DNA of 64,000 nucleotides, taken from Isoetes taiwanensis (lineage: Eukaryota; Streptophyta; Lycopodiopsida; Isoetales; Isoetaceae). The stretch is from assembly GCA_021234155.1 (NCBI GenBank), contig JAJEKV010000015.1, positions 10,562,101 through 10,626,100 on the forward strand. The letters run 5' to 3'. Below are positions 23,757 to 35,439 of the stretch, piece after piece. Made by a program: the position numbers and the translations under genes. The first letter of the stretch is position 1, and every line of letters starts with the position of its first letter. The notes under the pieces are model-generated. The model had not been told where the DNA came from. It made no database searches and saw nothing but the letters and a program-made list of their open reading frames with translations.

Positions 23757-24859
23757 ATCTGGCCGCCAGGGCTTGAGCCTGCGTAAAAGGATCCTTACAT
23801 CCTATCCCTCCATCTTTTTTGTCTCTACATAGCTCGGACCATGCAACGTTAGCCATACCCCCCCAAATGAACTTTCTAATGATAACCTGTATTTGATTAT
23901 ATATTCCTTTCTGGGCTACCAACACTGACGAGGAATATATGTGAGAGCTGGCCAAAACAGCATTAGCAACTGTTACTCTTCCTGCTACAGATAATCCTTT
24001 AGAAGACCATAACCCAACCTTCTTTCTAAGTTTGTCTAAAATAGGAGCCCAAAGACCCTTCATACTATCTGAGACAGAAAGGGGCAAACCCAATAGCTTA
24101 ACTGTTTCCCCTGCAGCCACGACTGGGAAGCCCAATCCATTAGCACGAGGGTCAATATCCCCCTCTAAAGCCCATAAAATGGTACACTTGGTGGCATTTA
24201 GCCCAATGCCTGATATAACCTCAAAAGCAATCAATATCTCACGAAAGGAATGAAAGCTACCATCATCATACCTGAGGAACATAAAGGTGTCATCCGCATA
24301 TTGCATGATTGTGAGTTTTTCTGCTTGAGTCGGTATAACCAGACCACTGATGCCCCCTTCCAAAACTTTGAGATTAACCATCCTTGTGAGAAGGTTGGCC
24401 ATAATTAAAAAAAGGTATGGGGCAAGCGGGCAGCCCTGCCTAATACCCTTCCTGAGATCAAAGAGACCAGAAGGCTCGCCATTAACCAAGACAGATGCAG
24501 AGGCAAATTTGTTCATTCCCATTGAAATGTCGATAAACTGTTTACTGAATCCCATATGGCTCATCACTTCTCGCAGACCATCCCACCTAAGGGAGTCAGG
24601 CCTTTCTAAAATCCATCTTAATAAGTACACAACTTTGCCGTGTAGATCTGCACCAATGCATTCCTTCTCTAGCCGCTAGGTAGTTGTCCAAAATATATCT
24701 ACCTGGCAGAAAAGCTGATTGCTCCCTTCCAATAACCCTGTTTAAGATAGGCTTAAGACGGTTGGCGATGCCTTTCATAATTACCTTATATAAGACATTT
24801 GTTAGTGCAATGGGACGCCATTCCCCAAGTGATAGAGGTCTAGAAACTTTTGGGACCAA
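23704..24859 (-). pseudogene. LINE reverse transcriptase core
   Basis: Two frames (24859-24596 and 24630-23704). The first has WRPIALTNVLYKVIMKGIAN and EQSAFLPGRYILDN. The second has RQGCPLAPYLF, the active site MQYADDTFMF, and the thumb-region KLLGLPLS. These are RT motifs in normal order. The frames overlap with a shift near 24600-24630. Confidence 0.92.
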
Positions 24860-24904
24860 GGTGATGAATCATGCCGCTAGAGTAGGATGTAATGAGCAAG
24901 AGGA

Positions 24905-25501
24905 TCAAGCCCCCCAAACAGCCTTCACAAAGTCTGGTCCAAGAGCGTCCCAGAACTCCACAAAGAATTCAGGAGGAAAGCCATTAGGGCCTGGGGACTT
25001 ACTAGAGGCCAGAGAGCATAGTACTTTAAATATCTCATCTTCGCCCGGCTGACGCAATAAAGTTTGGTTGTCATCCACAGTAATCTTATGTGCCCAATCA
25101 ATCTGGGCCAACCAAAGAGAGATTTGGGATTGATAAGAGGATGGGAGATTTTTTGCTTTGAATTGAGCCTGAAAGCTGTCCCGAATAAATGTCTTGATAC
25201 CCCTGGGATCAGCAAGTGTATTTTGACAATTATTCTTAATTGAAGTAATACTGTTCTCTACTAATCTGGCCCCTGCCATTCTAAAGAAGCACTTAGAATT
25301 TTCATGGTCTGACTCCGCGTACCACTTTGTTTTGAAACGAACCGCAACCCCCCTAGCTTCCTCCTCCTCAATAGCTTTGGCTTTTGTTTCCAGTTCCTCC
25401 TCTAAGGATTGCTTGTCTCTGTTATGGGGATCTAGTAACAGTTCCTGCTTGACTACCCTTAGAAGGTTATACACGGCATCTTTTTCTTGAATTTCAAGCA
25501 C
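24905..25501 (-). pseudogene. LINE ORF2 linker and RT start
   Basis: Contains GVAVRFKTKWYAESDHENSK, then SSKSPGPNGFPPEFFVEFWD, the RT entry motif. Upstream of it the inserted transposon at 25620-25865 lies between the endonuclease and this part. Confidence 0.9.
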
Positions 25502-25610
25502 TTATCCTTGCCCCATTTCTTGATCCACATTTTCATAAGGCTAATCCTTTTGACCCACACCTTCATGGAAGGGAGGCATTCCGTATTAGTTAGAGAAGCC
25601 AAGAAAGTCC

Positions 25611-25874
25611 TAAAGGGTCAAGGGGGATTCACCGTTTTTTACGTATAAACCATGTGCATGCACGGGAGGGGGGTTTTTTCGACCCATTTATGTACATATA
25701 CGATCGGCAGGGGTTCTTTTTTCTGGTTTATTTTGCACTAGCCTAGGTAATTTTTATTCGGAAGGGGTCAAATTTTACTTTTAAAAATCCGTATACAGGG
25801 GGGTTTTTCGCCACCCCATGCACGCAGATGGCATACCCCCCTTATATATGAGTGAACCCCCCGGGTAAAGGGTC
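25611..25874. mobile_element. Small MITE with 9-bp target duplication inside LINE ORF2
   Basis: TAAAGGGTC occurs at 25611-25619 and again at 25866-25874. The 246 bp between them start AAGGGGGATTCACC and end AGTGAACCCCCCGGG, imperfect terminal inverted repeats. A 9-bp duplication is the hallmark of Mutator-like elements, so this is best called a non-autonomous MULE. It inserted after the LINE. Confidence 0.8.
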
Positions 25875-26667
25875 TGCAGAATTCCCTAGTAGAGAGCTAT
25901 TAAACTTGAAAGGCACATTCCCTCCTCTTCTTTTAATAGGGATACTCTCCAATACTAACTTTTGTGGCACATGGTCTGAATGCGAGAAAGCAAGCTCTCC
26001 TTCGACATAACATCTGTCCATGAAGGAGGCTGTCCTATTAGCCATGTAGAACCTGTCTAATAAGCAGTATACTCTGTCATGCCCCTTCTGCTTATTAGAC
26101 CAGGAAAATGCAGCGTTAGTTGGGGGAATTAGGGAGAAGCCAACGCTGTTTAAAAGAGAGTTCCACGCAACTTCTTCCTCTTGTAGCAAATTCCTGTGCA
26201 GCCCAATTTTTTGATCCCATATATCTGTCATATTCAGATCCCCTCCAAGGATCCAATTTTCAACTCCAACACCTCGATGCGTTATCCAGAGCTCAATCTC
26301 TCTCCACATCACTGCCCTTTCTACAGGTATATTGGAGGCATAAATGTTGATGAGCCCCCACATACAATTATTTGTTTCAAGAATTACAACCTGCCATACA
26401 TCCTCCTGCATATTGATATTTTTGGACTTGTCCCTTCCACAGAATACAGGTGCCTCCTTTAGTTCCTTCAGCCGCACAACTAAAGGAGGAGTAATTACCT
26501 CCAATCCAGCTGCCAATAGACCTGGCCTCAAAGTCTGGAAGTCTATGCTCCTGTAGAAGGATGACATCCGCCTTCATAGACCTGATAGCTACTAACACTC
26601 GCCCACGTTTAAGAACACCTTTGATGCCCGCTTTGATGCCACGCAAATTCCATGAGACAATAATCAT
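25842..26667 (-). pseudogene. LINE ORF2 AP-endonuclease domain
   Basis: Exonuclease/endonuclease/phosphatase fold motifs in order: IIVSWNLRG, ILLQEHRLPD, WILGGDLNMTDIWDQK, LLDRFYMAN and SHSDHVP. Split by one frameshift at about 26400-26480. This domain nicks the target in L1-type retrotransposition. Confidence 0.92.
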
Positions 26668-27355
26668 AAGTTGAAAGTTGTGGGGCGTCCAACTATATCA
26701 TTGCCACCAAAGGCAAAACCAGTGATTCCAAGCCCTGAGTTTTTGAAAAGACATTCAATGACATCTACTAGAGATGATCTCACCTCCCATGCAAAGGTTG
26801 CGGAGAATCTGGTCCGATTATTGCCCTCGAAGGTATAGCCACTATCCCACGACCACAAACAGATAGTGCCAACTATATCCGAGGAATTAGCACCTCTAAT
26901 TTTCCAGCTCCCAGCATTAGAATTCATTGTGAACTTTAAAGGTATGACCAATTCTCTCATTATCCACATCTAGTTTGCTTTCAGTAGCAACTCGCCATCA
27001 GCGGAGTTGCTAAACGAGTCGAGGCTTTTTTCCTTTTCATCTCACCTCATATTTGCATCCAACTTATTTTTCTTGCCTATTAGAGCAAATGGGTTCTCTA
27101 TCATCTCCATATCATCTACTGTATCTGTATCAGTATCTGCCCAATTGGAGTTGCCTTTATGATTCTCCAGAGCCGATTCAAGGAGCCTTGCTCCTCGTGT
27201 ATTCCTGGTTATCACACCTACGAGATCCCCCTTCTCAATAGAAGATGCCTCTGAGATATACTTAGACGAAGCTGACATTGGTTGTGGAAAGTCTGCACAC
27301 TTTGAGTTCACCATGTTATGGGAGCCTCTGGATTTCCTGGCCAGATTTCTAGCTC

Positions 27356-28264
27356 TTATACCATGTTTGGAGGCCACCACTTGTCATTGAGTCTCCCCAC
27401 CCAAGGTGTCCACTTTAGAACTTGGCACACTCGGGGTCGCGTTTCCACACCGGATGAAGAAGGGGTAGCGATAGCTGGTTCAGGAGCGGGAGTAAATGGG
27501 GGAGTGACCGCAGCCTGGAGGGGAACATGCGTCCCTTGAGGGGCTTCTCTCTGTGTATCGCCTTCAGTCACATGCACATGCTCTCTGTTATTGCCCTCGG
27601 AGGCATTTTCATCATTGACGTTTGCATGGCTTGGTTTGATCACTTCTTCTAGTTCCACATTGGGGAACATCCTCCTTATTTCCCATCCATTTAATAGTTT
27701 GAGTAAAAACTTAAAGCAACATATTCCACTTTTCACAGTCACTCCTTCGGGGATCTGTGTGTTTGCTGTGATAGCAACACAGATTCTAGGCCCTTTGGCA
27801 ATAGAGTGAGAGACATATGAGCCTAACGTGTTGGCAATAGATTTTAGGAACTCCAGGACTAATAAGTCTGGTGGTAAATACTCAATTTCAAACCAGCATG
27901 GGATTTTGATAGCGGAAAGCTTATTAGGGAGAAAGCCTGGCGTGTAAAACTGATACAAAATGAAGCCTCCTGCAAATGGGTCTGCTGCACGGGCAACTAA
28001 TCTATCCACAGCTGCTTCACTGTCAAACATGATGAGGAAAAAATTGTTACCCAGTGCCTTTAGCGATTGGTGTTGGGGCAAACCTAACCTCTTCAAGTGA
28101 GCTGATAGCCATGAGTTTAATCTGCGCAAGTCCAGGAAGCCCCCAGTGAAGAAGCCCACTACTGAGCGCGAGATTAAACTTTCCAGATACCTTTTGTGCA
28201 TCTCGTGATCAATTTCAGCCACTGGGAAATTATCTTCTGTCTCCACATTAATGCCATTGACCAA
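27356..28264 (-). pseudogene. LINE ORF1, DUF4283-like nucleic-acid-binding part
   Basis: FFLIMFDSEAAVDRLVARA followed by PCWFEIEYLPPDLLVLEFLK and AKGPRICVAI matches the DUF4283 domain typical of plant LINE ORF1 and related gag-like proteins. It ends in a Pro/Thr/Glu-rich region. Confidence 0.8.
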
Positions 28265-28669
28265 TCCAGGCTTAGTATTTGTACTTGTTACCCCAGGGTT
28301 CTGACCGAGACCTTTCTGTAGCGCTTGGAGAGCCTCTGACTCTTGTGCTTCTGTTAGTAATATGGGTTTGCTTTTGAATCCACTCCGAGAATCTCGGCTT
28401 GTTCACTATTCTCACTGAATCCTGTCCTTTCCAAGCTGAACCCTTTGGATGAATCCCCCTATTTTGTGTAAAATTCCCTAGGCTAGCATCATTCCCGTCA
28501 TTATGATGCTCTGATCCAACATTCTTTCCCCTGTTTACTGCCCTGCTTTCTAGAGATGAATAATCAACAGATTTGTCTAGATTAACTGTCTCATTGGGTG
28601 TTTATTCCTTGGTGGACTTTTCTACATCATTTGGTGTGCCAATAGCTTCCTGATTTTCGACTTCCATCT

Positions 28670-29245
28670 CTAACACTTCTGAGTTTTGCATTCTAGACAT
28701 TGGACTATCTGAATTTGAATCTTATTATGCTGTGCTAGTATTGAGTCTACTATTGCAGCAGATTTCTGCCTCAGCTCCAACAGCTTGTTTTCATCTAGCT
28801 TTTTCTTTGCTTGCTGATCCCTCTCCTTAGCATCTCCCTGCTTTGGTATTGTCTCCAAGGCATTTATGTATCGGTTTGGAGCCTTGTCTGCTCCTACTGT
28901 CGATTTAGGAAGAAGCTGGACCATCGATTGCTCACCTCCACCTAAATCTTCATCAGAAATTGGGGCTTCTGCCTCCAAACCCATCAATGAACCAGAGATT
29001 AAGGATGGGCGAAATTTCGAGGGAATACATACCCGCCCCTGGCCAATTCCTTCATCTGCAGTAGCAGAAGCAGCAAAAAGGAATGGGGCTTTTGCCCTGG
29101 ATGCCAGAATCGGCCCCTTCTGGGCCCGACCAACTAAATTGGGGCCACCAGGAGCCCCCCCACAATCGATTGCAGCAGTAATTGCTACTGCCTCCTGAGC
29201 AGCAGCCGCCCGACCGCCCGCCTCCACATTCGCCACGTCATCCAT
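28670..29245 (-). pseudogene. LINE ORF1 N-terminal region
   Basis: MDDVANVEAGGRAAAAQEAV opens at the element's very 5' end, one base from the target duplication, so the 5' UTR is missing or minimal. The region is Ala/Gly-rich. Between 28264 and 28670 the frame is broken (for example ..EHHNDGNDASLGNFTQNRG). Confidence 0.7.
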
Positions 29246-29246
29246 C

Positions 29247-29260
29247 TACAAGCATGTAAT
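29247..29260. repeat. LINE target-site duplication, right
   Basis: TACAAGCATGTAAT, identical to 22345-22358. Confidence 0.9.
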
Positions 29261-29639
29261 GGAATCATTCATCTTTAGGATTGCTTAATTTGTCCATTTA
29301 TAAGCAAATAATCGAAGTGCTAGTCTCTTTCCAATAGTTTATTAGGAATAAATGGTTGTTCTTCTCACTTTTCTTTTTAAGGAGTAGGAATCAAACAATA
29401 ACGAACAAAAATTATCAATTTGAAGCTTCTATTAGTTGAAAGATGACTAGCATGATCAAAATAGCATAAAGTTAAGAATCATTCAATTAAAAGCACAACA
29501 TAACCTTTAAAACAAAAAGATCATTAGCATGTTACTAAAGGAAGAAAAACAAGCACCAAAGAAATGGAAAATTAATTCACAAGTAATTCTTAAACTTCAT
29601 ATCTCAAGCGAATGACAAACTAGTAAAACGACTACCAAA

Positions 29640-30240
29640 GAAATGACCACAACAAGGAGTTCAAGGCCTATGTTTACCAAAGGAATTGTTGATGAAGCCT
29701 CGAGAGTCTCTTCAGGAATTATAGTAGCAGGATCAAGCTCTGTAAAAATAATCTCGTCATCAGACCTACCACTAAGTGGTCACTAAAGCTTTTATCGCCT
29801 AACTCCTGATTTTCATCAGGCAAGAACTCACAATAATTTATTCTTGTTCTTATAAAACTATCATTATCTGGATCAATATCAACAGAGATAACATCTCGTC
29901 CTTTTTTAAGGACACAAATAGCCATTGTCCCTGATCCAAAAATGATCCAGCGCCTAATCAACTGGTATTAAAAACCAAGTAATAAGCTTAGAAATTAACT
30001 TCTGGAGCTTTTGATAATGTGACACTATTTGTCCCTGTCTCTAAGGATCTTTCAACTTTTGAAGCACAGCTGGATAACAAAACACATTGCTTGGTGGTTG
30101 AGTTTCATCAGTTGTATTGCAATGCTGCATACTCCTTTTACCATCAACACTATAATATCCAATATGCAGATGCTCTAACTTACTGACTAGACGAGCTCCA
30201 CCACCATTGCCTTTAACATTTGTTTTTATCCTGCAAGAAC
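29640..30240 (-). pseudogene. DNA amino-methyltransferase C-terminal half (motifs X and I)
   Basis: From 30240 leftwards: LEHLHIGYYSVDGKRSMQHC, an exon end, then VSHYQKLQKLISKLITWFL, which resembles motif X (HxxQKPxxLxxxLI) of N4/N6 amino-methyltransferases. After a stop and a one-base shift comes IFGSGTMAICVLKKGRDVIS VDIDPD, the SAM-binding motif I (FxGSGT, then acidic strand end), and then RTRINYCEFLPDENQEL. The order IV, X, I with the part at 33.3-33.6 kb is that of beta-class enzymes. Stops (about 30030 and 29965) and frameshifts mean the gene is broken here. A tail EIIFTELDPATIIPEETLEA follows at 29690-29755. Confidence 0.7.
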
Positions 30241-30359
30241 TGGAAATCAGAAAACTGAACGGTACATTTCAAAATGAAGACAAGTTTAAACTTACTACGC
30301 ATAACCCTCAAAACCAGCATCACATATTATAGACAATGGCTTTATCACATAACCAACAC

Positions 30360-30814
30360 ATAACCAACACATAACTACCATTGACATTAATAAATATAAC
30401 CATTGGATCCAACACATTTAAATTAAAATCCCCCTTAAACCCCCTTTGGTTTGGGTGCATATTCACACGGGGGGTGACTCCGGGCATCGAGAGCTGTCGG
30501 ATTGGCATATTCGCCCCTTATTCCTTAATCTACACCGTACGTAAAGTTCCTCATTTGTGGGGTATGCAAGTACAAGATTTGCTATACTGTATAATAAGAT
30601 TCGCAAACTACTATAAGATTTCAACCGGAATACTATATGGTGTTGATTTCGTGACGTGCAAAAAAATACAATTATGAGGGGCTCTCATACCCTCACGTCA
30701 CCCCCGCGGTGAATATGCACCCAAACCAAAGGGGTTTAAGGGGGATTTTAATTTAAATGTGTTGGATCCAATGGTTATATTTATTAATGTCAATGGTAGT
30801 TATGTGTTGGTTAT
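30360..30814. mobile_element. MITE with about 118-bp inverted arms
   Basis: The arms 30360-30478 and 30697-30814 are almost perfect inverted repeats (ends ATAACCAACACATAACTACC, inner ends near GGTGAC/GTCACC). About 220 bp of unrelated AT-rich sequence lies between. No ORF. A transcript would fold into a long hairpin. Confidence 0.88.
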
Positions 30815-31149
30815 TATACTAAAAATTTTGGCCCTTCGGCCATAAAAAAAAACTTGACGATGAGAATATAAAAGACATTTAAAACATAAAGATAGTGTAG
30901 GGTTGCATCTTGAACCTTGGAATCGAAATATGCACTAAGGATTTAATATTTGAAGTGTACTAGATATTTAGAAGCTCACCTTTTAGAAACTTCTTCAAAT
31001 ACATTAGCTTGAACATTAAAAGGCTCAACCGAGAAGATTAACTAATCTAGTAGGATAACCAGCTGAAACAAAGGGTATAGCAAATTCACCAACAGGTATA
31101 CTCAGAGGGATGCTTCTAAGAGAATTTATATTTCAAGGCTTTACAATGA

Positions 31150-32680
31150 ATTTGACCCAAACACTGACACAATTCTTGTTGTAAGAACAACCAAGAAGCT
31201 TTTCTTCATCATGACGTTGAAGTCGGCAATTTTGGACCAGCTTACATCAACCACATCGTGGTATCTTAATGGCTCCCAAGATAGTACCTGCACAAGGGAA
31301 AGGACACGAACTGAGACAGATAAAAAGCCTCTGCAGAGAGTGAGCTTGTGTGTTTAATTATGAGGAAGGAAAATACTGCCGACCAAAAGATGTGGTCACA
31401 TGACAATTGCAGCTATGATTATTAAATACATGATTCATGGAATTGCATACGTGAACTCTAAACTTTTTCGAGCCAAATTTACAATAGCAATGAATATCGA
31501 GTAGGAAATAACCTTGAGATTTTCATGTGCCGCTGAAGCAAACTTCGCCATCGGGATCAAACAACATTGCACGTAAGCCGGGAACCTAAGCAAAAAAAAA
31601 AACTTACTGTCGGACGGGTATCTCATGTTACACCGGTCTTCAACCAACTCTAGAAATGATATTACTTACCTCTGGTCCAGGCGACCCAATAAGCTCAAAA
31701 GTTTCGAGGTCATAAAATTTGACAGATTTTGTCAACGTAACCACGAAAGGATAAAAGGAAAATATTGCTTGTAAGATCTGTTATGAGTGCAATGCATAAG
31801 GTAATAATAACCCGATGCAAGAAGAAATTTCGAGGATGAAAATCCGGGCATTGAACCGCCATCGTGGTATTTAAAATCATGCATAAGCTTTCCGCGGTTA
31901 AGTCAGAGCGCACGGTTAATATGGACACCCTATTAGACATGAACAGTCTAAATACAATTATGTGGGGTGTCATACTTTTGACAAGATTATCGGCTTCCAG
32001 AGACAACCGGCGACCATCCGGTTGAACTTTATGCATTTGATGCCACGGGTGTGTCCCTTGTAAGTGTGGATGCAACCCTTTCTCCGGGATGTCCCCAGAT
32101 TTTGAGATTTGTATCGAGGGATCCGGATGCAAAAATTCACCAAACGGGTGAAAGTCCACCGAGATGCAATTTGAACGATGGCGGGTGGCGTGCGGACAAC
32201 CTGCAAAGCCAAGTTTATAGCATTTAGGCATTTTGGATGACCAATAAAGCTATTTTCGAAAGTAAAGAGGAAAGAGTTTGTCCAAGCTATTACTTTTAGC
32301 CTCCTCTAAATCCCAAAGCTTTATTGTCCCCCGGCGGCGCCCGCGACTACCAAAGCCTCAAAGAACATCAAACGTTCGTGATTCTACTGGCTTTGAATGC
32401 CCCGATAGACTCTCGCATGATCCCCAAAGGGAAGCTTTAATCTACTTAATTTATTCCAACAAGCACTAGTGAGCTATTGGATCAAAGCAAATGTTTTGGG
32501 GAAGACTTACAAGAATCGCATTGGGTTTTCCAATTGCCCACATGTTTACTTTATGATCTTCGCCTCGAACGAAGTACCACGGAGGACTTTTACGCCAATC
32601 TTGAGGCAGTTGACATCTGAAGTATGTGCTACAAACGGACATGAATCGATTTCATGTTGTAGAAGCTCCGCTTGGTGGAA
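31150..32680 (-). pseudogene. KTNB1: Katanin p80 WD40 subunit, degraded
   Basis: The minus strand carries most WD40 repeats of the katanin regulatory subunit in order but with many frameshifts. 32650-32511: FVAHTSDVNCLKIGVK, then GEDHKVNMWAIGKPNAIL with donor GTAAGT at 32510. About 32330: GTIKLWDLEEAK. 32200-31970: HRSNCISVDFHPFGEF, then KGCIHTYKGHTRGIKCIKF. 31730-31670: VKFYDLETFELIGSPGPE before GTAAGT. About 31560: DPDGEVCFSG. 31290-31210: SWEPLRYHDVVDVSWSKIAD. Introns are retained, so it is not a processed copy. The p60-binding con80 C-terminus is not seen. This protein normally targets microtubule severing. Reading-frame damage makes a working copy here unlikely. Confidence 0.85.
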
Positions 32681-33249
32681 ATATATTCGAATCAGCCAAG
32701 GAAGCCCCATCTTGGAAGCGGAAAACCTGAAGCAAAGATCAAGGAACCAATGGCCAAGCCACAAGCCGCCAAAACCACGGATCAAAGGGGAAATGTCCGA
32801 AATCAACATATTGAAGGCTCGCGAGCTCAGATCTGATGATTCGGCGGATAAAAGAGCTTGGAGCCGAGTATAAAGGCGGATCGAAGACGAAGAAAAGGAA
32901 GGATCTCGCCTGCTCATGGATTGGCAAGCATCCGCTTCAAGCACTCGGGTAGCTCTCTTTGGAACCGGTTAAAGCTGCCCAAATCCAATCTTTGCTTGAA
33001 TCCGACCCACATAACCACGCCCTTACAGCAAAAAACCCTAAAATGAGCTGCTCGAGCTTTGCATGTCGAGCAAAATAAAATATAATACGAAAAATAAAAC
33101 TTAACTGAAAAATACTACATATATGGGTCTACACCATTGAAAAGAGGCATTAAAATTAATTCAAGCGTATGCAAATACAATGGGCACTCTAGATGTACTA
33201 ATTAGTAGGCCTTGTGTAATACGCCCATCAAATCATATAAAAACCATTG

Positions 33250-34250
33250 GAAAAACCGTACAAAAATACAAAAAAAACCCCCTGTTATTATGCTACATAT
33301 TCACATACATTGTTTGAACATATGAATGAAATAAAATTACTCTCTAGTAGAAGGAGTGGTGACCTCTTTAAATCCTTCCAGAAATGCTTCCATTTCCTTC
33401 CAAGTAAATGTCTTGCCATCAAAACGACTATCCTTTATCTTGAAGCCATAAGGTATACCAGTTATGCATAATGTGAAGTTACATGGTTGAATTATTTGTT
33501 TCAATAACATGTAGTCTCCAACTACGACTTTGTATAATGCATCTTGATTGAAAAGATAGAAATTCTCAAGATCATTAGCTGATGCAGCTAGAGCGACTTG
33601 ACCTTCTGCTTGTGCTTTAAACTTTTGCCTTTCTTCTTTACACCTTCTTACAAGTTATAAAAACCTGGCAGGCAATCCATTGGACTTTTTCTACAGATAC
33701 GAACTTGATATATTATGAAGTTCAAATAAAACACGTTGAGAAAATAACGCATTTGAGAACTTATATATGAAATTTGAAGTATTAACCCATTTACTGAAGT
33801 TAGGGACGTATTCTTTTATCAAAGTATCTGTGGTTGTCAGCGGATAATTTGCTCAGCAGTCTTCCCAAGCATCCAGGTTAAGTGCTTTCAGTAGCTCTAA
33901 CTGGCATGTTACAATATGCCTTTGTCTGTATGTGAGAATAAAATATTTTTAGAACATCTCTACTGATTAATCACAAAAGCAAACAACTTACTGCTTTGCT
34001 TCATTTGCCATTTCTTCTAGAGTAAACTCCTTAGCCACGACTTTCACTAGAAGATGAACTAATAGCTCTTTGCCCTTAATTCCTTGAAGAGAAATCCATG
34101 GAATAATAGTCATCTCCGTCACCTTAGTAGGCTTGGATAATTTCTTGCTTGCCTTAGGCACCTTTTCCAATATAGATTTAGTCTTTAGTGGGTTATCTTG
34201 AAACATGGAAAAGATTTTTTCTTGAAGTTCCCATATTTGAAAAAAAGCAA
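33250..34250 (-). pseudogene. DNA amino-methyltransferase N-terminal half (motif IV remnant)
   Basis: Exon-like frames on the minus strand: 34206-33988 (start SMFQDNPLKTKSILEKV, end EMANEAKQ), about 33935-33790 (HIVTCQLELLKALNLDAWED, then a stop), and 33640-33340. The last has KVVVGDYMLLKQII, then CITGIPYGFKIKDSRFDGKT, then WKEMEAFLEGFKEVTTP. GIPYGF sits where N4/N6 amino-methyltransferases carry (D/N/S)PP(Y/F); here the first residue is Gly, so the catalytic site is lost if this is the homologous position. It pairs with motifs X and I at 29.6-30.2 kb. Family assignment rests on both parts together. Confidence 0.55.
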
Positions 34251-34505
34251 ACTATTAATGCCAAAGGTTTGCCTAAATTTAAATGCCTTTCTTCAACTAG
34301 CAAACGAAAAAACTAGATTGCAACGACCACAAATCCACACGCTTCCTTTGAAAGAGCAAACCTTCCTTAAGTAATCTATATGCAAACTAGAAAATTGCCC
34401 ACCGTTGGTGGGCTTTCCGTGTGGTTGTATGTGAAGATTGGGATACTAAGGCAGTTCAACTGCAATGTGTATTCATTTGGAATGGAAGTTTGATTGATAT
34501 ATTGT

Positions 34506-34790
34506 TTAGAATGGAATTGTATTCATTAATTTTTTACCTTTTAGAAATTGATGTTTTTGATATGGCAAGTTTGACACCATGTTGTCGATGTTTTGTGTTG
34601 AACTTTTTTCTTGCACTTTTTTCTTGCAAGAGTTCCATGCAGTGTAGCACATTTGTTGGTCTGGATTTATACCACCTGTGCCATCTATATTTATGCATGT
34701 GTTATTGTCATTGTTGTTTTCAACAGCTAATAGTACGGTATCTATGATACATTTCTGTTCTGCATTCAACATCGCATATTTCACCTTTCC
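34506..34790 (-). pseudogene. Helitron (PIF1-type) helicase fragment
   Basis: LNAEQKCIIDTVLLAVENNN followed by CINIDGTGG matches the start of the PIF1-like helicase of Helitrons (LNxEQ.., then FIDGPGGTGKT). The Walker A lysine is missing (GTGGINPDQ), so it is dead. Only this start is preserved. Confidence 0.7.
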
Positions 34791-35439
34791 TTCATGTATC
34801 TCTTCATTAACATCAAATAGTATTTTATCATGTGTATTTTATCATGTCGTACCTTCTATTCAAAAGTGTTTTGTTAAATCTTATATAAAAACAATCATGT
34901 ATTTGTAGATATGTTTTTGTTAGCAAAGTGACAATACATCAAGATTTAGCCTCCAAAGTCTAGCATGTTCCATGAGACACATCTTTGATATTTAGTAGAG
35001 CCATCTATGTTCAGATATATTCAACTATTTGTAAAAACTACCACAATGTTCGAGCCTTCACAAAGTATTGTTCTGACTTCTTAGCTCTTGTATAAATTCA
35101 CAAAGGATGCTAAGAAATCTGGTCATATCCCGTCTCTCTTGGTGCCTTGGTGAAAAGAAATTGCTACACGTAAAGAAAATTGGTCACCGTTAGCTTTGCT
35201 GATGGTATTATTCATATGCTTCATAAAGCCAACATGATACACCTATACACTTTTTGAATCACTAAAGCAGCAGAATACAGTCTGCATAGCTTAGGATATT
35301 CAAGCATCATCATATCTGCATGCAGTTATTTATAGAGCTGGATCCAATTTACATCAATTTTTTTTTGTACAACATGCACATAGAGCAGCTAAAAGCAACA
35401 TCATATTTACATATTCTATTGCAGTCAGGCACAAAAATC

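Larger units (their letters stand above)
22359..29246 (-). mobile_element. Nearly full-length L1-type LINE
   Basis: About 6.9 kb between identical 14-bp target duplications. On the minus strand: ORF1 pieces (29245-27356), ORF2 with endonuclease, reverse transcriptase and C-terminal zinc-binding domain, then a 3' UTR ending in A/T-rich sequence near 22360-22410. Frameshifts and stops break both ORFs, so this copy is inactive. A separate small transposon sits in ORF2 at 25620-25865. Confidence 0.93.

Noticed and set aside
31150-32680. Functional katanin p80 gene
   Set aside because: Nearly every WD40 exon needs a frame correction and the C-terminal domain is missing. Assembly errors alone would have to be very dense.
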